From: Phoronis australis
Lineage: Eukaryota; Phoronida; Phoronidae
Length of the DNA: 30,055 nucleotides
Reading direction: 5' to 3'
Assembly (NCBI GenBank): GCA_002633005.1
Contig: NMRA01001036.1
Span: 36,235 to 66,289 of the forward strand
Under the pieces are notes generated by a model that was not told the origin of the DNA, searched no databases, and saw only the letters and a program-made list of their open reading frames with translations. Below, in pieces: positions 18,870 through 29,412 of this stretch (positions are counted from its first letter, which is position 1; every line of letters begins with the position of its first letter). The position numbers and the translations under genes are program-made.

Positions 18870-20077
18870 ATTCTTTTGAAATACTTGATCCTTTGTACAT
18901 CCCTGGTGTAGATGGCTCAGTGTGATATTATGTAAGCTTTATTATCCTCTATGGCTAACAACTATATATCGTCCATGCCTGTAATAGAGGTACTCCCAGG
19001 ATCATCAAGCATGGGTATGTTTTTATTCTAATGAGGCGTGCTTCGAATGTACAATTAGTAATCATACTTTTGCAGTGGTTGATATTAAACGGATTCAATA
19101 AACCCAGTAAATGTTTTTGCAACTGCCGATTTGCATGTTAGACATGCATATTGCATCATACCTCATCAGAGTAAAACTTGTTATCAATCATAGTAGAAAC
19201 ATTTATTTTTATCATTGCCACAAGACGTTAACAAACGCAGTCAGAGTCTGTAACCGTTATGTCTACATTGCTGATGAATTCAATCGGTCTAATTCCATTT
19301 TTATGTGACTGATTCAGGCCAAAGGTTTGACTTGCCCTGGTGATCATGAGAATCTAATGCAATAAACTTATAGAAGTTGTTTTTAACCAGGGTAATAGAG
19401 CTGAAAATTGTGTGCGGTTTCGCTTGCGAGAGTGCCACAGACATCGAAAACGTCAAATACGTTTTCAAAACGAACTTAGTTATATTAAAGGCTTATGGTA
19501 TTAGACAGGAGACTCTAACATTGTAACGTGTAAATATGTATATATGTATTGAATACCCGGACATGAAATTGCCACCTACATGTATACCAAATGTTGCAAT
19601 GTAAATGTAATATGTACAAATGAGCTTAGCTCCAAGTGCAATAAGCAACCCCTCTCTCTCTCATGATGATGGATGATGGATAACACTATAAACCGATCAC
19701 AGTCTTCCGTTTCCATGCGCCCATGATTTAATATTTGCGCTATGTTCGAACCATTGTTTTTGTTGTTCCTAAAATAAACTTGGGTTCTATTGCTGTACAA
19801 ACATATTAAGAAATTATACAGAAATAAACAATAGTTATCTGTGGTAAAGCGCAATATACAGCGTGATCAAGTGATGATCAAGAGCAATAATGGATGAGCG
19901 GAAATGCGTGCTGCTTATTGAGAATTCCGCGGCATGAAAACATTTGAGGTCATAAAACATCCAGTGTTGCATTCTGATTTTAAGCAATTTTGCTGTAAAT
20001 TTCAAATTTCGTGCTTGTTTTTATGCATAATGTACTGTATAAAAAGTCTCATATCTAAAGTTAGAAATTATGCTGAC
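18870..20077. other. No recognisable gene
   Basis: Mostly AT-rich. A 92-codon minus frame at 19576-19854 shows no domain or convincing start. CTCTCTCTCTC and ATGATGGATGATGGAT simple-sequence patches occur at 19651-19682. Confidence 0.4.
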
Positions 20078-20119
20078 GCTAATATTGTGATATAACATCA
20101 ACTATACCACAATATTAGC
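20078..20119. repeat. Stem-loop with 17-bp arms
   Basis: GCTAATATTGTGATATA (20078-20094) and TATACCACAATATTAGC (20103-20119) are inverted copies with one mismatch, around an 8-base loop. It lies 38 bp before a second palindrome. Confidence 0.85.
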
Positions 20120-20156
20120 CTCAAATGGCAGATACATCCGTGTAATAACCCATAAG

Positions 20157-20178
20157 GTTATCTCACTAGTGAGATAAC
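20157..20178. repeat. Perfect 22-bp palindrome
   Basis: GTTATCTCACT followed directly by its reverse complement. It is centred on ACTAGT and lies next to the tRNA-like module, possibly within the same repeat. Confidence 0.9.
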
Positions 20179-20193
20179 ATTTTGGCGGGAAAC

Positions 20194-20266
20194 CGAGGCT
20201 GGATTCGAACCCTGGCCTCAAGAGTTGCGAGTCGCCGACTTTACCGCTACACCATTCAGCGGCTGA
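20194..20266 (-). ncRNA. tRNA-like pol III module, probable tRNA-derived repeat
   Basis: Read on the minus strand, TGGTGTAGCGG matches the A box and GGTTCGAATCC is a perfect B box; they are 43 bases apart start to start, as in a tRNA. The flanking sequence cannot form a proper T stem (CAGGG opposite CCAGC) and no acceptor stem closes, so this is not a functional tRNA gene. A SINE head or decayed tRNA pseudogene is the best reading. RNA polymerase III initiation would be directed leftward, toward the 22-bp palindrome. Confidence 0.65.
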
Positions 20267-20270
20267 CGCT

Positions 20271-20832
20271 TCGAACGTGAAAAAAGAATATTTAAATGAG
20301 CACGCGCAGTAATCGCATGTTCAGCAAAGGACATTGCACCGACATTTATACGCTATGAAAAATAAGAGGCATAATTCCCATGAAAACGATGCTTTATTTC
20401 AGTGAAATTTTCCTCTCGTGTTCTCTCAATTGTAAATCACTCATCTCCAATTTGAATGCGGCTATCGTGTCGTCGGGATCGTTTGACTTGATCGTTATAC
20501 TCAGTTACCAGTGGTAACCTACTTTAGCAGACGATATCTTTCCGGTCGAAGCTTAGTGCGATAAAATGTGTAATAAGCTATAATAGTTGATCAACCTTAA
20601 TTGATAGATTCACTTTATTTCTATTTTGTTATATTTTTCAATTGGTTTTGAGTAAAGGCATCATTTGACAAAAATAGCTCTGCTTTTCTTAAAAGGTCAA
20701 GATCTCCAACCCCGGGCCTCTGACATAGAAAGTATTTACAAAGCCGAGGCGAGTCGAGAAAGATACATGTAGATCAATCTTTGCAATGTTACTCGTTTAG
20801 TATGTGGTATAAATAGATTATCACATGTTCTC
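20271..20832. other. No recognisable feature
   Basis: AT-rich DNA with a short GTTACCAGTGGTAAC palindrome at about 20506. No coding frame is supportable. Confidence 0.4.
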
Positions 20833-20956
20833 AGTCGTTATCCCTCTTATCTAGAACCCTCCTGGATTTTGCAGAATTATCACCCTCGGGGCTAACGACC
20901 CTCGGGCGATAATCCCCAAAATCCACTCGGGCTCTAGATAACGGGGGAAAACGACT
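20833..20956. repeat. 124-bp imperfect palindrome (MITE-like)
   Basis: The arms match in blocks: AGTCGTTATCCC, TTATCTAGA, CCC, GGATTTTG and ATTATC on the left pair with GATAAT, CAAAATCC, GGGCTCTAGATAA and AACGACT on the right, with the centre near 20894. ACCCTCGGG also repeats directly on both sides of the centre. The whole could be a very short foldback element; no target duplication was recognised. Confidence 0.65.
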
Positions 20957-23034
20957 TCCCCATGTAGTAATCTATATGCATTATTTCAGATCAATGACAA
21001 ATCAATTGTTAGTCCCGGTAGTGTCTACATCACCAGCACCTAGTCTATGCTTGAAGCTAATAGGCCTACTCTTGATCAAGAAATTAAACCAGATGTGACC
21101 AATTGCACATGGCAGCAAAATGCTATGAGCCACCACTATCGAATATATCTTCAACTCGTCAACATTGCGACCAGGTGACCTGGTTTGTGTAGAAAGCATT
21201 TTTATCAAGAATTTATTAGAAGAAACGTAACCCTGCGTTCAACATGTTACCTAGTCCGTAACACTACGATCGTCGCAATTTGGTCATATTTACTTTTTTA
21301 ATTTCGAACTTAGTTTTCCGGAAAAAAACTTATATCCTTTCGTCAGACAATTCTTTGGTGCATTGACTTGTTCTTAAACTTCATTTTTCTACGTCTATGT
21401 GGTTAATTATTGACACATTTATTCAGATTTTATATTCAGGTTGGACTCCAAAGACCGGCCATTTAACTCACGCAATGTAAATTTCCGCTTAGTTTATCAA
21501 AGTGAGCCTCGCTTTGGTTTTTAATGTCCGCCAAGTGAATTGGGTCAAACGGACCACAATGGATATAAGTCTTTGACTTTTATGTTATCCGTGTCTTGCA
21601 CTTGTTCTTTTAATTGTTGTCTTGTTTTTATGATTCTCTGTACTTATTTGAATCTAATTGAGTGATATTTATACGAGCAGCCAACCTAAAAACAGGGGCC
21701 TAGTGGTCTAGACAGAATTGAGGGGGAAAAGTAGTAAGGCGAGTCCATATGCTCACAAGATATATTTAACGAGTGAGATATTGCTCACGATCAACATACG
21801 TGCCAAATAAGATATACATTTAATGATATGTGCGTTACGAGCTCGTTAGAAGAGGTGAAAGGGAGACCGCTGTAAGCGATAAAAGGTCATTTATGACGAG
21901 TCAAAAAATTTCAAGTGGTAGATAGTGAATAAAAATAAGTCAAATAAAAATTGATGGCCAATAAAAAGCGCCACACGAAAGAAATATCTTTACGAACCTG
22001 GCAATATGGGATGATGGTTTTCTGACAATTTTTTTGTAATTGTCAGATGATTGAGTGTGGGTTTGTTTAAAAGGTAGCTATGCTTTTGGGATTGTGCGCA
22101 GATGGAGAGTGAATATTCAAATCCAGTAATTAATTTATTATATGATAACCCCTAATTAGACAAACCTATTGTTAATTACGTAATCAACTACAAAGAGTAA
22201 CTACGCTAGCGCCCTCTTTAAAGATTACTTTAATCAAACAACCAAAACAATCAAATGTCTTATCTGCTATCCAAGCTAGGACTCTCCACTTGTTGGATCT
22301 CTGTCCTGTTGGTGAATCTTCGAACTACACACACTGTATAGCGACAGTGTACTTGCTGGTCACCGTCTTCGGTGATGCAATACTTGCAGGCAATTTCTTC
22401 TACACGCGATTCTTCTTGCTGGTCACATTCTCTGGCTGATGACGAAACACTTCAGGTAGTATCTTACTACCCACAATGCAAGTGACAAGCTCTTAGTTAA
22501 CTTCCTGTCCGTTAACCCTTGCCCTTGCCAAGATCCTTTCTAGTATCTTCCACGAGATGGCTCTGTCGTACAACTGCTTCTGTACACTGTAGCAAGTGTT
22601 TATGCTTCAACTACTATAGCGCATCTAACTATATCCTGTTGATTTCAGCCCATAATATAACATTCTACTTATTTAGTGATTGGCTAATAAAAATCACATG
22701 ATCATATCCACTCACATTATTGGCTGTAACAATTTGTTCTCAGAATTTTCTAGAATCTCTAGAGTACTTTGAACCCAGAATCCGAAGTTGTAAACACCAT
22801 CTAAAAATAGGTTTTGACGTTAAAATACACGTCAACAAGTTTGACCCTCTGATTTAAAAGCACATACATGTATGCACAAATTTTGGGCAACTTAAAACGG
22901 AATTATTCTTACTAATTACTAAATCAATATTTATTCTGACAGTAATAATGCAGTTGGCGTACATCAACTAGGAACCAATCGCTGGCATTTTATGCTTTGT
23001 GTAATTAACGTTTCTACTGTTTTGCTTTTTTCAG
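20957..23034. other. No recognisable gene
   Basis: AT-rich to 22200. At 22347-22430 CTTGCTGGTCAC occurs twice ~67 bp apart with weakly similar flanks (a small local duplication). A 60-codon plus frame at 22519 has no domain. The last part (22985-23034) is the pyrimidine-rich acceptor region of the Ig exon. Confidence 0.4.
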
Positions 23035-23397
23035 ATATTGCTGTTTCTGCCATTGCTGTCAGTTTAACTGAGAAAGTCTATGTTCTCAACGGTGGAAACG
23101 CTACGTTCAGGATACTTTTAACACTGAGGACTAATGAAGTATTCCACCAACTCTTTTACAAGTGTAACGGTACTGTGATGGAAGCCCCTCATTATTATGA
23201 CCCTAATGGCCCAGCTTACCATGGATATTGTCATTGGAGATATCGTCATCGTTGTGAAACCGACCTAGAGCCTGGAAAAAATAACTTCACCATCACTGTT
23301 TTTAATGTTTCGTCTGTTGATGAAGGCCAGTGCTCTTTGGAAGTTTCCTATCATGTACTCAACACTATATCTTCATTTAGCCAGCTTGTTGTGGGAA
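23035..23397 (+). CDS. Ig-like domain exon of an extracellular protein (phase 1-1)
   Basis: The exon begins after an excellent acceptor (TGTTTTGCTTTTTTCAG, ending 23034) and ends at GGAA|GTAAGT (donor from 23398). It is 363 nt, open throughout, and phase 1 at both ends, the class typical of Ig domain exons that can be shuffled or repeated. The encoded ~121 residues show beta-strand character: SLTEKVYVLNGGNATF, FYKCNGTV (strand B-like Cys) and NFTITVFNVSSVDEGQCSLE, where DEGQC resembles the D-x-G-x-Y-x-C of strand F with the tyrosine missing. Two further cysteines flank HWRYRH. Four N-glycosylation sequons (NAT, NGT, NFT, NVS) point to an extracellular location. The neighbouring exons were not recognised, so the full gene, perhaps a cell-surface receptor, is unknown. 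Confidence 0.65.
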
Positions 23398-24639
23398 GTA
23401 AGTAAAATTTAGACTGCAGCATAATTATTCATGTTTGTAACAAAATGTACCCTTGACTAAACTTCTATACAATTAAAACCCGCTTTTAGAGACGTTCAAT
23501 TTTAACCATTCAAAATATGGTGTTACGTTAAATGTTACTTGTACATTGTATCTCCTCACCTCACTCGCTTTTATGGGTGGTGGTTGGTTACTCCATACCT
23601 GGTAAGCGAGATATGGCAACTTAGTTGTGATTCGTATAGAACACGCCATGGGCAGTACGACAAAACGCCCTGGTATGCCTCATTCTGGAGATGTGCAGAA
23701 TGCACGGTCACAGTAGCTTGAATGACGCGTCATTAACTGACAACGGTCATTTCTTGATTCTGATTTGGAATTATTTCCGCTTATTTTGGGCCATGCTGGT
23801 AGAAAGAACTGGTAGCAAGACCTTGCTTCTCTTTTGAGAAGCCAGGTGTTACAGTATACTATTGCATAAGTACAGGCTAATAATTTTGTGACAAAACGTC
23901 ACTTACAGAGTTCCCGGATCATTGCATTTTAACTGTTCTGAAAGCAGACGGTGTATAACTGGTTCAAGTCTGTATCCGACAGCAATTTAAACACATTTCC
24001 TGAATGTTTGTAGCTTATAGTCAGGTTTGTTGTGTAGACGTGTTGGAAGAATTTTTTAGGGAAGTAGTAACTATACATTTTTAGAAACTTCATGGAACGA
24101 AAAATCAGGAAATTTCATTCCAAGTGGCGATCTTGATGGACATTTTTTTGAAAATGGCTCGTTAAATGGATTTTGCTCAATATCTCCGCTTCCACGTGAC
24201 TTAGAATGTTAGTTTTTATAGCTACACCTTGATTCCTCACGTCAATGAATTGGTATTTTTTATTTTATTGGCAGCCGTCGTGGCGGCCATCTTGGATTTT
24301 TAAAAATGGTGCCAGTAATATATGTTCCATAGTGTCTTTGCTCTTGGATCACTTAGAATATTTGTTTTTGTGCTTGGACCCAGATTTGTGCGGTCAACAA
24401 ATCTGAAAATGTGAAATATAATCAAAATTTTATTTATTAGCTGCCAACATATATGATCACTTTCTTACTTTCTCGTATACTTTGTTCAGAGCTTGTTTTT
24501 TCAAACACTTAAACTAAACATCTTTTTTACGTTTGCAGTAAATTAAAGTATGTGTAATGTCAAAAGTCTTTCAAAACTTTGAAATGAGTCAATAGATCAT
24601 TACTATGGCCGTATCTGTTATCAATGTCTTCAGGAATCA
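23398..24639. other. No recognisable gene
   Basis: Presumed intron or intergenic DNA after the Ig exon. GTGGCGGCCATCTTGGATTT at about 24280 contains the AAGATGGCCGC-type YY1-like core on the minus strand, which also occurs inside many dispersed repeats. No next Ig exon was found. Confidence 0.4.
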
Positions 24640-24945
24640 CAACACCATCACCAATATGGCATTCTGAACTATACTGACATATATCTGTGTAAGGTAGGTC
24701 CTTTGATCTCCAAGATCATCTTTGGGAAGAGCAACGTTTTTGCTCTATCGTCTAACCATCTCAATGACACATGTAGCCTCTGGAGCCGGGAGCTCATCAG
24801 TTGTTAGGTTTTCAGCGGTCATCTTTGTCCTTGTAAATTCATTCTGCAATGGTTCAAGGAACTCATGTTGAGCAATGGCTGCCCTGCGCTACACTCTGGC
24901 TTGACTAATCACCCTGAGCACACGCTGCTTCATGATAGTTATCTT
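24640..24945 (-). pseudogene. Coding-like remnant, unrecognised
   Basis: On the minus strand one frame reads MKQRVLRVISQARV, an in-frame TAG, RRAAIAQHEFLEPLQNEFT, TRTKMTAENLTTDELPAP, EATCVIEMVRR, a TAG and then SKNVALPKDDLGDQRTY. The amphipathic, charged composition, and the continuity of sense on both sides of two stops, suggest decayed coding sequence. No family could be assigned. Other short readable pieces lie further upstream toward 25220, in a different frame. Confidence 0.3.
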
Positions 24946-25810
24946 CTAAGCGCAAATCACGTCGGTTGCTCTTCCTGAACCCTTAAACTGAAGTAATGTC
25001 AATCTTGACAGTTTTTGCTGTATTCAAGTGTCTTTGCAGACAGATATTCAGTAAGTTGTCATGGTAGATGAAACGGCTCATTGGGATGTTCTGTATAAAG
25101 TATCATCTCTTATCTGATACTGTAGTTGACCTTTTTTCTCTCGTGGCTTGCTTCCAAGAGTTGTCTTTTTGAGAGTCAAAAACCAGAGTGATATTGTAAT
25201 TATTATATCACTTTCATATCTACACGTGCAGTTTCGTGGCTTGAGTGAACGAACACACAGTGGATGCCGTTTTCATGTTTTCTGGACCTTAATACTCTCT
25301 TGCAATATGAGGGCTATCCTGTTCTAAGACGACTACTTCCGGAAGTTTCTGCAGAATGTGGATTCGATTCGACTTGTCTGTGCATGGCAGCATTGCCCAA
25401 CCGGCAGCTAATATTGTGAGTACCCTTCAGCCGACCGGTCATCAGCCCACCAGCTGGTCGGCTGCTATTTTTAGGCTAGAGTAGCAGTTGCGTAATAGGT
25501 TGTCAGGCTGATGCCACTTTGCTTGTCGATGCATATTCGTCTAAGCACAGGGTCAAATAAATTAACCTAGTTTTACTGTCTCGGTTACATGAGTTCACGT
25601 CGGTTGTGTAATACCACTAATTCGAAGGTTGAAGGCAAGCGGTACTAGTAAACAATGGATTATGGACAATGCAACAAGTTTTGGATGAAAAACGTGAAAG
25701 TTTTCTTTACATTTGATCTTTAATTTGACTTATGACGTTAACAAGATGGATTAGATTGGTTGCTTCCCGGTCAGTACAACGCTGTAGGCATTTTGTTAAC
25801 GCAGCGATTT
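24946..25810. other. No recognisable gene
   Basis: Apart from broken minus-strand pieces to about 25220, nothing is assignable. GTTAAC-type TTAA sites are present near 25738 and 25796. Confidence 0.35.
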
Positions 25811-27483
25811 TTAACCCTATCATGCATGAACACATGGAAAATAACAAACTTTTGATTTCCTGTGGATGTAAGGAGGTTTTGGGGTTGAAGATTGAGGAAA
25901 TTCAACTATTTTGAATTTTTTGATGGAACAAAGCTATAGCGGCATGGTCACTCAAGTAACCAATATGCACCAGAAGATCAACGAAGTCATAAAAGTAAAA
26001 AAAGCCAAACACCTATTATTTCTTCATTTAAAAGTGTACACACATGAACTTTGATCGCCTACTGCAGACAGGAAACTTGCATCGCTTGGGAACCTCAGCT
26101 AGCTGACGAGGCAAGTGACCGTACCCGTCGTAGCGCACAGTGTTGAGGACATTTCGTTTACTTGGTTGATCTTTCACCGCATTACACCAGACAACAGGTC
26201 GTGGATTTGCAATCCCCTGAATCACACTCATGGCGACAGCAACCTTGAACTGGTACAGCTGGCAATTATAATTAATCAATGCACGGAGCATTGCCCATGC
26301 ATTGACACAGCAGACATCTTTGAAATGCCAGACCAATCGCTTGTACCACTTTCTGCTTTTGTGGTGGATACGGTATAAGGATATCAACATGTCACACTTG
26401 TCTACTCGTCCCATGTACGTGTTGTAAGCTTTGGCAATACTAGGGCATGACACATCAATATGTTCCTTGTCTTTTCTGTTGTAACGACGTGCATTTGCAG
26501 AGGGTTCAACGGATATTTTATTTGACACAATAGATACCATTTTGTTATCATACCATACACACACTACAACTCCGTCGGCACTCAGAAATTGACAAGAACC
26601 TCTGGGCAGCTGCTTCAGTTCTCATTCAGAAAGCAGAGGACATTTTCCACGCCGATTGGCTCGGATGGTGCATGTGCCATGTAAGCCTCTGTCCTTGAGC
26701 TCTTTTAAAAGCTCCGGCGATGCAAAATAGTTGTCAAAGTAGAGACATGTGTTGTGAGGTAAACCACGTGAAAGTTCCAAAACAACCTGTCCACTGCGTC
26801 CAATTGATTCATTGACTGGTTCGCTAACAATGGAGTTGTCGCCCTGAATTTGAAATTGATGCACGAATCCAGAGTGGCCGGCAAGACACCATATCTTATA
26901 TCCCCACTTCTTAGGTTTATTTTGCATATACACCTTCAGCGAGTGGTGGCCTTTAAAGGGTACGATCTGTTCATCAACCGACATATTATTTTCAAACTCA
27001 GCACACTCTTGAAAGTTTTTGTTGAGGATGTCAATAAGTGGACTTACTTTGTATAGCCTGTCATAGCCAGGTGTTCCACGTCCAGGCTCCAGTGCGTTGT
27101 CGTTGACATGGAGCAGACTCATTATTTCTTCAAACCTATTAACTGGCATGACATCTGCAATCTTGTCAAATCTGGTCTGCTCAGACCAGTAGTCCCGCCG
27201 CGATGGCATCTTAACCACTGACATAAAAATGATAATGCCAACAAATTTTCTCATCTCCTCATGGGTAATCACTTTCATCCGCTCTTTGCCAAGTTGAAGT
27301 TTTAATCGATTGCTTTCAACAGTCAAAAGTTCGATAGTCTCTTCACCAGCCATGGCATTGAAGAACTCTATTTTATCATGGCAGCCTAGAATCGGATCTT
27401 TTCCATAAAGGCCATCAACCGGTATGTCGTTTACGGTAAATTCCGGCAGGTCTTCCTCAATCCAGTTCCAAACTTTTCTTTGT

Positions 27484-27685
27484 CTGAAAATCATAAATGG
27501 TAAACATGGCTATGGTACCATCAAAATGTCGAGGCAGTTTCAGCATCTAATTTAGATTTCCCTACCTCAACTAAGTATATTAATGAGCCTACATCTCTGT
27601 ATTATCCAGTAAAAAAGAATCAACACTTATTCAAAATGTACACAGCCATTGTCCTTGCTTTTTGTTACTAGCTTCCTTCTTTTAC
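27484..27685 (-). other. Predicted intron 2 of the piggyBac gene
   Basis: Donor AATAAA|GTAAAAG (GT at 27685-27684) and acceptor ATGATTTTCAG (AG at 27485-27484) join so that the split lysine codon AA|A is completed and the frame continues into QRKVWNWIEED. The ATG at 27494 therefore lies in the acceptor and is not the true start. Confidence 0.65.
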
Positions 27686-27931
27686 TTTATTGACGGGCCC
27701 GGGTCTTCATCATCATCATCATCATCATTCTTACTGACAGTATTTCCATTTACATCATTAGGCCCAGCATCATCAACATCACCATCTTCATCACTTTCAG
27801 ATGAGTCAGAGGGTGAATAGCTCTCCCCACTTTCAGCGTCAGAATCAGATAATCTCTCATCATCGCTACCACTTGGAATATTATCATCAGCACTAATGTC
27901 TTGAACCACTTCAGCAAGTGTTTTGGATCTC

Positions 27932-28281
27932 CTGAAATGTTGGGCATGTGTACATTGGTGAAAAAATAAATGCAGGCAATAAATTAATCAGAATCAGACT
28001 ATTAACAACCATGCTATGAAATGCACACCTCCTTTTAGGAACTTCGAGCTCACACTGGTTACTTTAATAACCATTGTGGGAGAACCCCATGCGCATGATG
28101 GTCACTTCAGTAAGCCGAGCAAAAAACGTGACCTTGCAGTGTAATAAGATGGATTTTGTTCAAAATAATGAGTGGTGGATGTGCTTGGTACACATTTGAA
28201 TCAAATTATTCATATAGTATGTCTTGGTTACACAAAATTCGAGATATATTTGACATTTTAATCACTTTGATTCACACTCAC
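27932..28281 (-). other. Predicted intron 1 of the piggyBac gene
   Basis: Consensus donor AAAAG|GTGAGT at 28281 and acceptor CCCAACATTTCAG ending at 27932. The joined codon AG|G keeps the frame into the RSKTLAEVVQD sequence. The short first exon carries the ATG in the context AAGATGGCAGC. Confidence 0.6.
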
Positions 28282-28443
28282 CTTTTCCTCATGGAAGCTG
28301 CCATCTTGGATTGCCTTTGTGCTACACTTCAGTCATCTGTTGGCTGATTGAGTTAGTTACTTGAGTGACAAAAATGAATTGGGGGTTGGTAGGCCATATT
28401 GTTTGGGAGGGAGGGGCCCCAAAATTTGGTTAATTGAGTGACC

Positions 28444-29096
28444 CGTTTGCAAGAAAGGGTCTTCGCCCGCAATTGATTTTGTTTGTCTAACGCCAAACTG
28501 CATCTTTTTGCGTTTTTTAAGTTAGTCACCGGTCTCCTATCACGCGCTCATGATGATGGATTAGTGAGTGAGTTGTTACACCGCGAAGAGCTCTTACTCC
28601 GGGGATTTCATTTTCATAGTATTAACCCTTGCAGTACAAACGCGAAATTCACGGTCCAGTATGCCCTAAACCCACGGACTTCGATGGCTCTAACTTCGAA
28701 ATCATATTATGGTTACGATTTTCACGAACTAAGACGGTGACATCACCCCTGTTGAGGCTGCAGGCAATTGCAGCTTTGCGCATTCCGTTTTCATGTATCG
28801 GTGACGTTAAAATCCGGGCTAGCAGTTACACGTAGTCCCCTATCAGTTGGTCGTTCACGTTGTTCCAAAAATAATTATTTTCTGTCAACAACATATTGAC
28901 AAATTATGCAAAATAAAATAATTGTGAACGGGAAGATGTGAATACGTGATGAAGAAGTATTCACTACGCGGCATATGTGTGCAAACCTTTGGTAAAATGA
29001 TTGCGATGGCAAAAAATGATAGAAAATACACAGAGGTGGACTTTTGAGAAGCAAAGCGTCTGGTGATATTGATAGCGTATGATCTGGCCACCTTAG
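28444..29096. other. No recognisable gene; TTAACCC motif at 28622
   Basis: TTAACCCTTGCAGTAC at 28622 resembles a piggyBac-type terminus pointing rightward, but no matching GGGTTAA end was found. Two overlapping open frames at 28483-28835 have no domain. Confidence 0.35.
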
Positions 29097-29218
29097 CTAG
29101 AATGAGAAGTGGCAACTACAAAATAAAAATAAAAAATAAATGAATCATGCTTGTATATATATATATCGCCACCCCCCCTTCCCGAGTTTTGCGCATTCTA
29201 ATGAGTCACCACTCGAGA
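29097..29218 (+). repeat. Dispersed repeat X, copy 2, 5' segment
   Basis: Same order of blocks as 16247-16360 (AATGAGAAGTGGCAACTACA to CATTCTAATGAGTCACCACT), with a short (TA)n run at 29155-29166 and an A-rich insertion. Only ~195 bp separates it from the second shared block, against ~1.3 kb in copy 1. Confidence 0.75.
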
Positions 29219-29412
29219 TTTGGTTCCATTTCTGTCATAAAATCGCAGAATACTTCTTCTGTTCTCAGCTGTAAGAAAAAGTACTATTTTTTGAACCGGT
29301 GCTCAGTCTTAAAAAAGTTTCCAGCATGAAATGAAATGCCAAGTACATGCAGCGTTGTAAGACAGAGACGTTGGCATTTCCGTATGTCCACAAAAGTGCT
29401 TTGAGTACAGTG

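Larger units (their letters stand above)
26028..28304 (-). pseudogene. piggyBac transposase (PGBD-like), three exons, one internal stop
   Basis: This enzyme excises and inserts piggyBac elements at TTAA sites. Three minus-strand exons fit in phase: 28304-28282 (MAASMRK, donor GTGAGT), 27931-27686 (acidic, with a run of seven Asp), and 27483-26028; the introns are 350 and 202 bp. Together they make 575 codons, close to the family size. Exon 3 contains the RNase H-like DDD core: SVDEQIVPFKG (Asp codon 26975-26973), LYFDNYFAS (26735-26733) and MGRVDKCDML (26402-26400). The only break is a TGA at 26624-26622 between the second and third Asp, with the frame open on both sides (the ORF resumes by 26564). 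The C terminus, CKFPVCSRRSKFMCVHF, starts a cysteine-rich zinc-binding tail but stops earlier than usual. It is likely a recently inactivated transposon gene; a sequencing error or readthrough cannot be excluded. Confidence 0.85.
25811..28625 (-). mobile_element. piggyBac-type DNA transposon, near-complete copy
   Basis: The transposase gene is enclosed by an 18-bp inverted repeat: GGTCACTCAAGTAACCAA at 25946-25963 and its complement with one mismatch at 28426-28443. A second, 14-bp exact inner copy of the right repeat is at 28356-28369. These start only ~65 bp beyond the stop codon and ~50 bp beyond the start codon. Further out, TTAA followed by CCCTATCATGCATGAAC occurs at 25811, and TTAA occurs at 28622-28625 after a weakly complementary ATTTCATTTTCATAGTA. 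piggyBac elements duplicate TTAA and begin with CCC, so 25811-28625 is a possible full extent with the 18-bp repeats as subterminal repeats. The outer limits are tentative; the inner pair is firm. Confidence 0.6.

Noticed and set aside
20194-20266. Functional tRNA gene on the minus strand
   Set aside because: A and B boxes are good, but the T stem and acceptor stem do not pair and no coherent anticodon stem forms.
8803-23397. One receptor kinase gene combining the kinase exons and the Ig exon
   Set aside because: They are on opposite strands.
26850-27056. 68-codon plus frame
   Set aside because: Antisense shadow of the piggyBac transposase.
28622-28640. Separate rightward piggyBac element starting TTAACCCTTGCAG
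   Set aside because: No matching GGGTTAA terminus follows within the window, so only the TTAA itself is used as a possible boundary.
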